DNA from: Hyphomicrobiales bacterium
GTDB taxonomy: Bacteria > Pseudomonadota > Alphaproteobacteria > Rhizobiales > Rhodobiaceae
NCBI GenBank assembly: GCA_002869065.1
Contig: PKTR01000002.1
Coordinates: 930,001-994,000, forward strand
Direction of reading: 5' to 3'
Length of the DNA stretch: 64,000 nt
Shown here: positions 41,783 to 50,306 of the stretch, piece by piece
How positions within the stretch are numbered: position 1 is the first letter of the stretch
Layout: the number at the start of each line of letters is the position of its first letter
Notes under the pieces: generated by a model
What the model saw: the letters and a program-made list of their open reading frames with translations, nothing else
Told to the model about the DNA's origin: nothing
Databases searched by the model: none
Position numbers and translations under genes: made by a program

Positions 41783-41808
41783 AATCGTTCCCGGGAGCGA
41801 TTTTTTTT
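41783..41808 (+). terminator. Rho-independent terminator after luxR
   Basis: AATCGTTC/GAGCGATT stem (one G-T pair) around CCGG, then eight T residues. It separates luxR and luxI transcripts, so luxI must have its own promoter. Confidence 0.8.
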
Positions 41809-41823
41809 GGATTTTTCTCCGTG

Positions 41824-41838
41824 TTAACGGGATTTTAA
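41824..41838. promoter_or_regulatory. CtrA-binding site upstream of luxI
   Basis: TTAACGGGATTTTAA, an exact TTAA-N7-TTAA, 60 bases before the luxI start and just past the luxR terminator, the right place to control a luxI promoter. Confidence 0.75.
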
Positions 41839-41898
41839 CTATAGATTTTGCCGCCTAAACCCAACATAGTCACCACCTTGGATAAGGGGATGGTTACT

Positions 41899-42549
41899 AT
41901 GGTGCACGTTATTAGTGCGTACAATGCGCACCTGTATTCGGACGTTCTGGAGGATGCATACCGCCTTCGGCACAAGGTTTTCGTCGATGAGCGCAAATGG
42001 ATGGCGCTCGAAAAGCCCGATAAAAGGGAGGTAGATCAATTTGATACACCAAGCGCGCTTCATTTTGTCGTTTTGAGGAATAAACGTGTGGCCGGTTACT
42101 GCCGGTTGCTTCCCACTATACGTCCGCATCTGTTGGACAGTGTGTATCCCTGGTTGTGCGAGCGGGAAACGATTCCCACCGGACCCGATATCTTCGAATG
42201 GACCCGCTACTGCGTCGCGCGCGAGTGGCGTTACGGCTCGGCGGTTTCCGATGTCGGCAGCGAACTGATCGTCGGCGTTTTCGAGTATTGCCTCGAAAAC
42301 GGTATCAACGTCTTGACCCTACAGGCCGATCCGATGTGGATGACGCGGTTCCACGAGCTCGGCTGCCCGGTTCGCCCGCTTGGGTTTCCGACTGAGATCG
42401 ACAATGAGAACGTGGTGGCTTTCTCGCTTGCGGTGAGTGAGAACTCGCTGAAAAAAGCCTGCGAGTTCCGGGGATGCAGGCCGGGCGTTCTGGAAGATCG
42501 CATGCGCGAGCTGCCGGAAGAGTTCCGTCGTCCGACGCTGGAGATGTAG
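41899..42549 (+). CDS. Acyl-homoserine lactone synthase, LuxI family
   Basis: Makes an N-acyl-homoserine lactone signal from S-adenosylmethionine and an acyl donor. All the invariant LuxI residues are visible in the 216-residue product: Arg24, Phe28 and Trp34 (RLRHKVFVDERKW), Asp46 and Asp49 (REVDQFD), Arg69 (AGYCRLLPT), Glu100 and Arg103 (FEWTRYCV). The ATG at 41899 has AGGGG nine bases upstream; another ATG three codons earlier is too close to that box. The acyl chain cannot be predicted. Confidence 0.95.
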   Translation: MVHVISAYNAHLYSDVLEDAYRLRHKVFVDERKWMALEKPDKREVDQFDTPSALHFVVLRNKRVAGYCRLLPTIRPHLLDSVYPWLCERETIPTGPDIFEWTRYCVAREWRYGSAVSDVGSELIVGVFEYCLENGINVLTLQADPMWMTRFHELGCPVRPLGFPTEIDNENVVAFSLAVSENSLKKACEFRGCRPGVLEDRMRELPEEFRRPTLEM

Positions 42550-42811
42550 CGCCGGGCAAATCAAATCGTCGAGGCTGCGGCGCGGCAATCTGCGGCGGTC
42601 AGCTTGCGCTTGGCCGATATATTCAAAAGTATTAATATATGGACATGGTACGGCGGCGGCCCGCGAGGCCCCGCCGTTTCGCGCTTGGGACACGGTTTCG
42701 AGGCGGGGTGTTTCGGCGGCGGCCTTGTGTGCACCGCAGCAAATGCTACCCTTCTTGAATCCGGCGCCTGTTGGATGATCCCTGTGCCTACTGTCAGGAA
42801 AGGATTTGCCT

Positions 42812-45800
42812 TTGTCGATCAAGAAGATACTCGTCGCCAACCGGTCGGAGATCGCCATCCGCGTGTTTCGCGCCGCAAATGAGCTGGGCCTCAAGACAGT
42901 CGCGGTGTACGCGGAGGAAGACAAGCTTGCCCTGCATCGGTTCAAGTCCGACGAAGCCTATCTGATCGGTCGCGGGCTCGGGCCCATCGAGGCGTATCTG
43001 TCGATCGACGAAATGATCCGCGTGGCGCGGGAAGCCGAGGTCGACGCGATCCATCCGGGCTACGGTTTCTTGTCCGAGAGCCCGGAATTCGCCGAAGCCT
43101 GTGCGGCGGCGGGGATTATTTTCATTGGCCCGACGCCCGATACGATGCGGCGGCTCGGTGACAAGGTCGCGGCGCGCAATCTGGCGATTTCCGCCGGCGT
43201 GCCGGTGATGCCGGCGACCGATCCGCTGCCCGACGACATGGACGAGGTGAAGCGGCAGGCGCTTGAGGTCGGCTACCCGGTGATGCTGAAGGCGTCCTGG
43301 GGCGGCGGCGGCCGCGGCATGCGGGTGATCCGCGATGAGGCCCAGCTTCTCAAGGATATCGTCGCGGCCAAGCGCGAGGCAAAGGCCGCTTTCGGCAAGG
43401 ACGAGGTTTATCTCGAAAAGCTGGTCGAGCGGGCGCGCCATGTCGAGGTGCAGCTGCTCGGCGATGCCCATGGCAATCTTGTGCATCTGTTCGAGCGTGA
43501 CTGCACGGTGCAGCGGCGTCACCAGAAGGTGGTGGAGCGGGCGCCGGCGCCGTATCTCGATGACGAGCGGCGGGCGGAACTGGCCGGATATGCGCTGAAG
43601 ATCGGGCAGGCCGCGGATTATTCCGGTGCCGGAACGGTCGAGTTCCTGATGGATTCCGATACCGGCGCGTTCTATTTCATCGAGGTCAATCCGCGCGTTC
43701 AGGTCGAGCACACGGTGACGGAAGAGGTCACCGGCATAGATATCGTCAAGGCGCAGATCCATATCGCGGACGGCGCCAAAATCGGCGACGCGGAGTCCGG
43801 TGTGCCGAGCCAGGCGGATATCGAACTGCACGGCCACGCGCTGCAGTGCCGGATCACGACCGAGGACCCGGAACAGAATTTCATTCCCGATTATGGCCGC
43901 ATCACCGCCTATCGCGGCGCGACCGGTTTCGGTATCCGGCTCGATGGCGGCACGGCCTATTCGGGTGCGGTGATCACCCGCTTTTACGATCCGCTCTTGG
44001 AAAAGATCACCGCCTGGGCGCCGACTTCCGCCGAAGCGATCACGCGGATGGACCGCGCCTTGCGCGAGTTCCGCATCCGTGGCGTCGCGACCAACCTCGC
44101 CTTCCTCGAGAACGTCATCGCGCACGAGAAATTCCGCACGGCCACCTATACGACGCGCTTCATCGACGAGACGCCGGCGCTGTTTGAACAGGTGACGCGG
44201 CGCGACCGGGCGACCAAGCTGTTGACCTATATCGCCGATGTGAGCGTCAACGGGCATCCCGAGACCCGCGACCGGCCGCGCCCGCCGGCGGATGCGCGTG
44301 TTCCGATTGCGCCTGCGTTCCCAGGCGACATTGTCGACGGTACCCGGCAGCGGCTCGATGCCGAGGGTCCGGAAGCGTTCGCGCGCTGGATGCGCGAGCA
44401 GAAGCGAATCCTCGTTACCGATACCACCATGCGTGACGCGCATCAGTCGCTGCTGGCGACCCGTATGCGCAGCCACGATATCGTCGGTGCGGCGGATGCT
44501 TACGCGCGCGGCCTGCCGCAGCTTTTCTCGCTCGAATGCTGGGGCGGCGCGACCTTCGACGTCGCCATGCGCTTCCTGACCGAAGATCCGTGGGATCGGC
44601 TGGCCGCGATCCGCGAACGCGCGCCGAACATCTTGCTGCAGATGCTTTTGCGCGGCTCGAACGGCGTCGGCTACACCAATTATCCCGACAATGTCGTGCG
44701 CTTCTTTGTCGAACGTGCCGCGTCGGCGGGGGTCGACGTGTTCCGTGTGTTCGACTGCCTTAACTGGGTCGAGAACATGCGTGTCTCGATGGATGCGGTA
44801 CGCGAGGCGGGCAAGCTGTGCGAAGGCGCGATTTGCTACACCGGCGACATCCTCAATCCGGAACGCTCCAAATACGACCTGAAATATTATGTCGGCCTGG
44901 CGCGTGAGCTTGAAAAGGCCGGCGCGCATATCATCGGCCTGAAGGACATGGCCGGGCTGCTGAAGCCGGCGGCGGCGCGGGTGCTGATCAAGGCGCTGCG
45001 CGAGGAAACCGACCTGCCGATCCATTTCCACACCCATGATACGTCGGGGATCGCGGCGGCGACCGTACTTGCCGCCATCGATGCCGGCGTTGACGCGGTC
45101 GATGCGGCGATGGACTCGCTCTCCGGTCTCACCTCGCAGCCGTGCCTCGGCTCGATCGTGGAAGCCGTGAAGGGTAGCGAGCGCGACAGCGGGCTCGATA
45201 CGGCGGCGATCCGGCAGATGTCGTTCTATTGGGAGGCCGTGCGCACGCAATATACGGCGTTCGAGCCGGACCTGCGCTCGGGCGCCTCGGAAGTCTATCT
45301 GCACGAGATGCCGGGCGGCCAGTTCACCAATCTGAAGGAACAGGCCCGCTCGATCGGCCTCGACAGCCGCTGGCACGACGTCGCGCAGACCTATGCGGAC
45401 GTCAATCTGATGTTCGTCGACATCGTCAAGGTGACGCCGACCTCGAAAGTGGTCGGTGACATGGCGCTGATGATGGTGTCGCAGGGGCTCGACGTGGCGC
45501 AGGTGCTCGATCCGCAGGTAGAGGTGGCGTTTCCGGAATCCGTGGTGCAGCTGATGCATGGCGATCTCGGTCAGCCGATCGGTGGTTGGCCGGAGAAGCT
45601 GCAGAAAAAGGTGCTGAAAAACACCGCGCCGATCGCGGTGCGGCCGGGCGCCCTGCTGGAGCCGACGGATCTCGAGGCGGTGCGTAAGGAGGCCGCCGAC
45701 AAGACAGGTGACGAGGTCAGCGACAACGAGCTCGCCTCCTATCTGATGTACCCCAAGGTCTACACCGACTACGCGCGGGCGCGCGGGACCTATGGTCCGG

Positions 45801-46258
45801 TTCAGGTGTTGCCGACGCCGGTCTATTTCTACGGTCTGCCGGCGGGCGAGGAGATCATGGTCGACCTCGAACGGGGCAAGACGCTGGTGGTGCGCTGCCA
45901 GGCGATCGGCGAAACCGACGAGGAGGGCCAGGTGAAGGTCTTCTTCGAGCTGAACGGCCAGCCGCGTAGCGTCAAGGTGCCGGATCGGGCGCATGGTGCG
46001 GGGGCGGCCGCCAGCCGGCGCAAGGCCGATGCCGACAATGAAGCCCATGTCGGCGCGCCGATGCCCGGTGTCGTCTCCGCGGTCGCGGCCAAGGCCGGTC
46101 AGGCGGTCAAGGCCGGCGATGTGTTGCTGTCCATCGAGGCGATGAAAATGGAGACGGCGCTGCATGCCGAACGCGATGGCGTCATCGCCGAAGTTCTCGT
46201 TCAGCCGGGCATGCAGATCGATGCGAAAGATCTCCTGGTGGTGTTTGAAAGCGCATAG
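42812..46258 (+). CDS. pyc: Pyruvate carboxylase, TTG start
   Basis: Biotin enzyme making oxaloacetate from pyruvate and bicarbonate. 1148 residues: biotin carboxylase domain (KILVANRSEIAIRVFRAAN; KASWGGGGRGMRV), carboxyltransferase domain (TMRDAHQSLLATRMR; FHTHDTSGIAAATV) and biotinyl carrier domain with Lys1112 in EAMKMET. No ATG or GTG lies in frame near the start. The TTG at 42812, seven bases after AAGGA, gives MSIKKILVANRSE as in rhizobial Pyc; the TTG at 42806 is too close to the box. With malic enzyme (maeB) it links pyruvate and C4 acids. Confidence 0.96.
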   Translation: MSIKKILVANRSEIAIRVFRAANELGLKTVAVYAEEDKLALHRFKSDEAYLIGRGLGPIEAYLSIDEMIRVAREAEVDAIHPGYGFLSESPEFAEACAAAGIIFIGPTPDTMRRLGDKVAARNLAISAGVPVMPATDPLPDDMDEVKRQALEVGYPVMLKASWGGGGRGMRVIRDEAQLLKDIVAAKREAKAAFGKDEVYLEKLVERARHVEVQLLGDAHGNLVHLFERDCTVQRRHQKVVERAPAPYLDDERRAELAGYALKIGQAADYSGAGTVEFLMDSDTGAFYFIEVNPRVQVEHTVTEEVTGIDIVKAQIHIADGAKIGDAESGVPSQADIELHGHALQCRITTEDPEQNFIPDYGRITAYRGATGFGIRLDGGTAYSGAVITRFYDPLLEKITAWAPTSAEAITRMDRALREFRIRGVATNLAFLENVIAHEKFRTATYTTRFIDETPALFEQVTRRDRATKLLTYIADVSVNGHPETRDRPRPPADARVPIAPAFPGDIVDGTRQRLDAEGPEAFARWMREQKRILVTDTTMRDAHQSLLATRMRSHDIVGAADAYARGLPQLFSLECWGGATFDVAMRFLTEDPWDRLAAIRERAPNILLQMLLRGSNGVGYTNYPDNVVRFFVERAASAGVDVFRVFDCLNWVENMRVSMDAVREAGKLCEGAICYTGDILNPERSKYDLKYYVGLARELEKAGAHIIGLKDMAGLLKPAAARVLIKALREETDLPIHFHTHDTSGIAAATVLAAIDAGVDAVDAAMDSLSGLTSQPCLGSIVEAVKGSERDSGLDTAAIRQMSFYWEAVRTQYTAFEPDLRSGASEVYLHEMPGGQFTNLKEQARSIGLDSRWHDVAQTYADVNLMFVDIVKVTPTSKVVGDMALMMVSQGLDVAQVLDPQVEVAFPESVVQLMHGDLGQPIGGWPEKLQKKVLKNTAPIAVRPGALLEPTDLEAVRKEAADKTGDEVSDNELASYLMYPKVYTDYARARGTYGPVQVLPTPVYFYGLPAGEEIMVDLERGKTLVVRCQAIGETDEEGQVKVFFELNGQPRSVKVPDRAHGAGAAASRRKADADNEAHVGAPMPGVVSAVAAKAGQAVKAGDVLLSIEAMKMETALHAERDGVIAEVLVQPGMQIDAKDLLVVFESA

Positions 46259-46440
46259 GCGGAAGAAAATCGGCCGTATACGTAAAATCCACTAGGAGTC
46301 GTCTTGACGTTTCGATGCACGAGACCAAGTTTTTTACAGGAAGGGCTGTAGTCGCCTCGTTGTAAGCCCCCGTCTCGCAGCGGAGCGGTGTCCTTCGACG
46401 TCGGAATTCCCTCCCGGCGTCGCGCGTTTTCGCGCTTCGG

Positions 46441-46466
46441 CGTCCAGTCTTCCCCGGGACTGGACG
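46441..46466 (+). terminator. Possible pyc terminator hairpin
   Basis: Nine-base-pair perfect stem (CGTCCAGTC at 46441-46449 with 46458-46466) and an eight-base loop, 180 bases after pyc. There is no T-run, so it may instead be a repeat. Confidence 0.4.
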
Positions 46467-46495
46467 CCACAATTTCTCCCATCACTGTCGCGATG

Positions 46496-46526
46496 AAAAA
46501 ACCCGGCCCCCAGGAAGGGGCCGGGC
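46496..46526 (-). terminator. Rho-independent terminator of amtB
   Basis: Stem CCCGGCCCC/GGGGCCGGG (46502-46510 with 46517-46525); on the minus strand it is followed by six T residues. Confidence 0.9.
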
Positions 46527-46557
46527 TTGTCGTCTGTCGTCCCTGGCGGGAGATCGC

Positions 46558-47844
46558 TTACTGAACGACCTCGCCGTGCAGGTTGATGTCGAGGCCTTCG
46601 ATCTCGACTTCGCGGCTGACACGCAGGCCGATCGTCATGTCGATGACCTTCAGCAGCACGAAGCTGACGATTGCGGTCCAGATCATGGTGGCGAGGATGC
46701 CCCAGACCTGAATGCCGACCTGGGCGAAATTGCCCTCGATCAGGCCGGGCGTGCCGCCGATCGCTTCGGAGGCGAAGACGCCGGTGAGGATGGCGCCGAT
46801 GATGCCGCCCATGCCGTGCACGCCGAAGGCGTCGAGCGAATCGTCATATTTCAGCACCCGCTTCAGCCAGGCGACCGACCACAGGCAGCCGAGACCGGCG
46901 ATGATGCCAATGGCAAGCGCGCCCATCGGGGCGACGAAGCCGGCGGCCGGGGTGATCGCGACGAGGCCGGCAACCGCGCCGGAGACCGCGCCGAGCACGC
47001 TCGGACGACCATGGATCGCCCACTCGGCGAACAGCCAGGACAGGGCAGCGGCGGCAGCGGCGATCTGGGTGACGGCCATGGCCATGCCGGCGGCGTCGTT
47101 GGCAGCAACGGCCGAGCCGGCGTTGAAGCCGAACCAGCCGACCCACAGCAGCGAGGCGCCGATCAGGCTCAGCACGAGGTTGTGCGGGGCCATGTTCTCG
47201 GTGCCGTAGCCCTTGCGCTTGCCAAGTACGATGGCGGCGACGAGGCCGGCGACGCCGGAATTGATGTGAACGACGGTGCCGCCGGCGAAGTCGAGGACGC
47301 CGTCACCGCCGAGGAAGCCGCCGCCCCAGACCCAATGGCAGACCGGCGCGTAGACCAGCAGCATCCACAGGCCGAGGAACCACAGCAGGGCGGAGAATTT
47401 CATGCGGTCGGCAAAGGCGCCGGTGATGAGGGCGGGGGTGATGATGGCGAAGGTCATCTGGAAGGTCATGAAGACCGATTCCGGAATGGTGCCGGTCATC
47501 GAATCCTTGCCGAGGCCGGCGAGGAAGAGATTGGAGAAGCCGCCGATATAGGCGTTCAGCGCACCGCCATCGGAGAAGGCGAGGCTGTAACCGATGATCA
47601 TCCACAGGACGGTCATCAGACAGGCCGCGGTGAAGCTCTGCATGGCGGTGGCCAGCACGTTCTTCTTGCGCACCATGCCGCCGTAGAACAGGGCGAGGCC
47701 CGGAATGGTCATCAGCAATACGAGCGCCGTGGAGGTCAGCATCCAGGCGGTATCGCCGCTGTTGAGTTCGTCGGCGGCGGCCGGAAATGCCGATGCCGCC
47801 AGAGCGATCGCGGCAAGAACTGCAAGCCGCAAGTTGGTCTTCAT
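46558..47844 (-). CDS. amtB: Ammonium transporter AmtB
   Basis: Trimeric ammonium channel closed by GlnK. 428 residues: signal peptide (ending FPAAA, about residue 24), 11 membrane helices, ALFYGGMVRKKNVL, the Phe gate region, and the twin pore histidines in VVHINSGVAG and HGMGGIIGA. The ATG at 47844 begins the signal peptide; an open frame upstream runs through the promoter. It has its own sigma-54-type promoter and terminator, so is transcribed apart from glnK and the broken paralogue. Confidence 0.96.
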   Translation of the reverse strand: MKTNLRLAVLAAIALAASAFPAAADELNSGDTAWMLTSTALVLLMTIPGLALFYGGMVRKKNVLATAMQSFTAACLMTVLWMIIGYSLAFSDGGALNAYIGGFSNLFLAGLGKDSMTGTIPESVFMTFQMTFAIITPALITGAFADRMKFSALLWFLGLWMLLVYAPVCHWVWGGGFLGGDGVLDFAGGTVVHINSGVAGLVAAIVLGKRKGYGTENMAPHNLVLSLIGASLLWVGWFGFNAGSAVAANDAAGMAMAVTQIAAAAAALSWLFAEWAIHGRPSVLGAVSGAVAGLVAITPAAGFVAPMGALAIGIIAGLGCLWSVAWLKRVLKYDDSLDAFGVHGMGGIIGAILTGVFASEAIGGTPGLIEGNFAQVGIQVWGILATMIWTAIVSFVLLKVIDMTIGLRVSREVEIEGLDINLHGEVVQ

Positions 47845-47929
47845 AACGCGCCTCTCCCGTTTTTTTCGGCTTGTTCTGCCTATTGAAGAGGCAGATTGCC
47901 GGTTCGCGTTGGTATCAGGGGAGAAGATT

Positions 47930-47945
47930 GTCAAGTTCCGTGCCA
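47930..47945 (-). promoter_or_regulatory. Sigma-54 promoter of amtB
   Basis: Minus strand TGGCACG-N4-TTGAC against consensus TGGCACG-N4-TTGCW: a perfect -24 element with A for C at -12. It is about 90 bases before the start codon. The glnK promoter has the same variation. Confidence 0.75.
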
Positions 47946-48022
47946 AATGGCACCGGGGTGGGAATCGTGCGTTGAATCAAAAGTTTCGTAAAAACAGCGG
48001 GTTTTTTGGACAGAAGTGGTTT

Positions 48023-48039
48023 TGCACCCGGCTTGAGCA
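48023..48039. promoter_or_regulatory. NtrC-like enhancer site of amtB
   Basis: TGCACC-N5-TGAGCA, a 17-base imperfect dyad with one perfect half of the NtrC consensus (TGCACC-N5-GGTGCA), about 80 bases upstream of the sigma-54 promoter. Confidence 0.55.
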
Positions 48040-48086
48040 AATGCCTAATCACACATCATTTTGGCGCGGTGCTTAGTCTAAAGGCG

Positions 48087-48120
48087 TAAAAAAGAGCCCG
48101 AAGCTTTCGCTCCGGGCTCA
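48087..48120 (-). terminator. Terminator of the glnK-amtB2 transcript
   Basis: GAGCCCG/CGGGCTC stem (48094-48100 with 48113-48119), followed on the minus strand by TTTTTT. Confidence 0.88.
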
Positions 48121-48171
48121 GCCTTTCCGTGGGGCCTGAAGGCGCGGCCCCACGGCTCTTCGGGAGGAGAA

Positions 48172-49545
48172 TTACAGGCGCTGGCTGCCCTGCCCGAATT
48201 CCGTGTAGGCTTCGATGCCGATCTCGGCCTTGTCGAGACCCATGGCTTCTTCCTCTTCGGAGACGCGGATACCGACGACGCCCTTGAGGACAACCCAGAT
48301 GACCAGGCTGACGATGAAGGTGAAGACAGCGTAGGCGGCGACACCGATGGCCTGGGTGACGAAGCTGGCGCCGCTGTTGGTGATCGGCACAGCCATCGTG
48401 CCCCAGATGCCGGCCATCAGGTGGACCGGGATGGCGCCGACGACGTCGTCGATCTTCAGCTTGTCGAGGAGCGGCACGGCGAAGACGACGATGACGCCGC
48501 CGATGCCACCGATGATGATCGACATCAGCGGGCTCGGGGTGAGCGGTTCCGCCGTGATGGCGACGAGACCGGCGAGGGCACCGTTGAGCGCCATGGTCAG
48601 GTCGACCTTCTTGTAGATCAGCTGGGTGAGAACCATCGCGACGACAACGCCACCGGCCGCGGCCAGGTTGGTGTTGGCGAAGATGCGCGACACGTCGGAC
48701 GCGTCAGCGGCGGTGCCGAAGGCAAGCTGCGAACCGCCGTTGAAGCCGAACCAGCCGAGCCACAGGATGAAGGTACCAAGCGTGGCGAGCGGCATGTTCG
48801 AGCCCGGGAAAGGATGGACCTGGCCGTTCGGCAGGTACTTGCCCTTACGAGCGCCGAGGATGAGAGCACCGGCGAGAGCGGCCCAGCCGCCGACGGAGTG
48901 CACGAGGGTCGAACCGGCGAAGTCCTGGAAGCCCATCGAGTCGAGCCAGCCAGCACCCCATTTCCACGAACCGGCGAGCGGGTAGATGATGCCGGTCAGC
49001 AGAACGGTGAAGACCATGAAGGGCCACAGCTTGATGCGCTAGGCGAGGGTGCCGGAGACGATCGAGGCGGTGGTGGCGCAGAACACCATCTGGAAGAACC
49101 AGTCGGACGGGACCGAGTACGAGCCATCGCCGATGTTGCCGGCGCCGGCATCCGGCCAGCTGTAGGGGCCAGGGGTGCCGAACCAGCCGCCGTTGTCGCC
49201 GACGTTGGTGTACATCAGCGCGTAGCCGATCAGCCAGTACATGATACCGGCAACGGCATAGAGGCCGATGTTCTTGAGGAGCTGCATCGACACGTTCTTG
49301 GTGCGGACGAGGCCGGCTTCGAGCATGGCGAAGCCCGCGGCCATCCACATCACCAGGAAGCCGCCCACGAGGAACAGCATGGTGTTGAAGACGTACTGGC
49401 TTTCAGCGGAAAGCGTTCCGGTCTTTGCCGGCTCGGCGGCTTCGGTCGCGGCGGCGGTGGCATCCTGAGCGAGCGCAGGGTCCACGACGGCGAGGGCGAG
49501 CCCGGCCAGGGGCAGCGCCGCTGAGAGAAGGGAAAGTCTTTTCAT
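48172..49545 (-). pseudogene. Second ammonium transporter, interrupted by one amber codon
   Basis: Reading from the ATG at 49545 (AGGAG upstream), a 456-residue Amt protein with signal peptide, FAMLEAGLVRTKNV and later VHSVGGWAAL and IPVHLMAGIWGT is open except for a TAG at 49039-49041, codon 169. The text around it reads SGTLA-stop-RIKLWPF where Amt proteins have SGTLAERIKL, so one base (GAG to TAG) explains it. No frameshift is seen and the rest is well kept, which suggests a recent mutation, suppression or a sequencing error. It belongs to a different Amt branch from the intact copy and follows glnK by 28 bases. Confidence 0.85.
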
Positions 49546-49573
49546 GAGGATCTCCTCGACTGAATGGAACGCT

Positions 49574-49912
49574 TTACAGGGCGTCGGCGTCGGCTTCGCC
49601 GGTGCGGATACGCACGGCCTTGTCGATACCGAACACGAAGATCTTGCCGTCACCGATCTGGCCGGTCTTGGCGGCGCCTGCGATCACTTCGACGACCTGG
49701 TCGGCGCGATCGGCCGGCACGGCCACTTCGATTTTCAGCTTCGGCAGGAAGCTGACTGCGTATTCCGCACCGCGGTAGATCTCGGTATGGCCCTTTTGAC
49801 GGCCGTAACCCTTGACCTCGGTGACGGTCAGCCCTTCGACACCGATGCCGGTAAGCGCGTTGCGCACCTCATCGAGTTTGAATGGCTTGATGATCGCCAT
49901 TACGATTTTCAT
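49574..49912 (-). CDS. glnK: PII signal-transduction protein GlnK
   Basis: Trimeric nitrogen and energy sensor that binds 2-oxoglutarate and ATP/ADP and blocks AmtB. The 112-residue protein has the T-loop with Tyr51, the uridylylation site, in GHTEIYRGAEY, and the signature KIEVAVPADRADQVVEVI, GDGKIFV. The ATG at 49912 (MKIVMAIIKPFKLDEV) is the family start. Transcribed with the downstream amt gene from a sigma-54-type promoter. GlnD at 12.5 kb is the expected modifying enzyme. Confidence 0.97.
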   Translation of the reverse strand: MKIVMAIIKPFKLDEVRNALTGIGVEGLTVTEVKGYGRQKGHTEIYRGAEYAVSFLPKLKIEVAVPADRADQVVEVIAGAAKTGQIGDGKIFVFGIDKAVRIRTGEADADAL

Positions 49913-50022
49913 CACTCGGCTCCCGTTGGTTGGTGCCCGCCATCTGTTCCGGCCGGGCTTGGTCTTTGATGACATCGGCCGTGCGGACTTGCCGCGACGC
50001 CGATTGCGATCGCAGAAGTACT

Positions 50023-50038
50023 TTCAAGCGCCGTGCCA
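50023..50038 (-). promoter_or_regulatory. Sigma-54 promoter of glnK-amt
   Basis: Minus strand TGGCACG-N4-TTGAA, a perfect -24 element with A for C at -12, about 110 bases before the glnK start. Confidence 0.75.
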
Positions 50039-50113
50039 GACTCGGGAATGTGGGGAAAAACAAAGACTTATCTTTGCTGCGCCGCCGAACTGAAACAGTT
50101 AGCGGTCAATTAA

Positions 50114-50130
50114 TGCATAAATAATATGCA
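50114..50130. promoter_or_regulatory. NtrC-like enhancer site of glnK
   Basis: TGCATAAATAATATGCA, a 17-base perfect dyad with the length and outer TGCA halves of an NtrC site, about 75 bases upstream of the sigma-54 promoter. A further ATGCATA half lies at 50142-50148. Confidence 0.6.
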
Positions 50131-50231
50131 TTGATTTGCTGATGCATAAAAATTAATCACGATGAATCGGAACGAGGCAGGTGGCTGCCGGATGGGGAAT
50201 ATGCCGTTTCGATCAGGGTCGTTCGAAACGA

Positions 50232-50263
50232 TAAAAACCCGGCTACGCGGGGCGCAGCCGGGC
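50232..50263 (-). terminator. Terminator of the chemoreceptor gene
   Basis: CCCGGCT/AGCCGGG stem (50238-50244 with 50256-50262); on the minus strand TTTTTAT follows. Confidence 0.85.
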
Positions 50264-50306
50264 CTGTTTCGGATCATTGGATCGAGGCGCCATGCGGGCG
50301 CCGGTC

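Noticed and set aside
42604-42882. 92-codon open frame between luxI and pyc
   Set aside because: It overlaps the pyc start in another frame, lacks a ribosome binding site and resembles no protein; the AT-rich part looks like a promoter region.
42794-46165. A 1123-codon open frame antisense to pyc
   Set aside because: It mirrors the pyc coding frame in GC-rich DNA; the product is a His/Arg/Asp-rich low-complexity string with no domain. The same holds for long antisense frames over petBC, maeB, glnD and amtB.
49039-49041. Amber codon read as pyrrolysine
   Set aside because: No pyl genes are seen and the site is a conserved Glu in other transporters, so a nonsense change is simpler.
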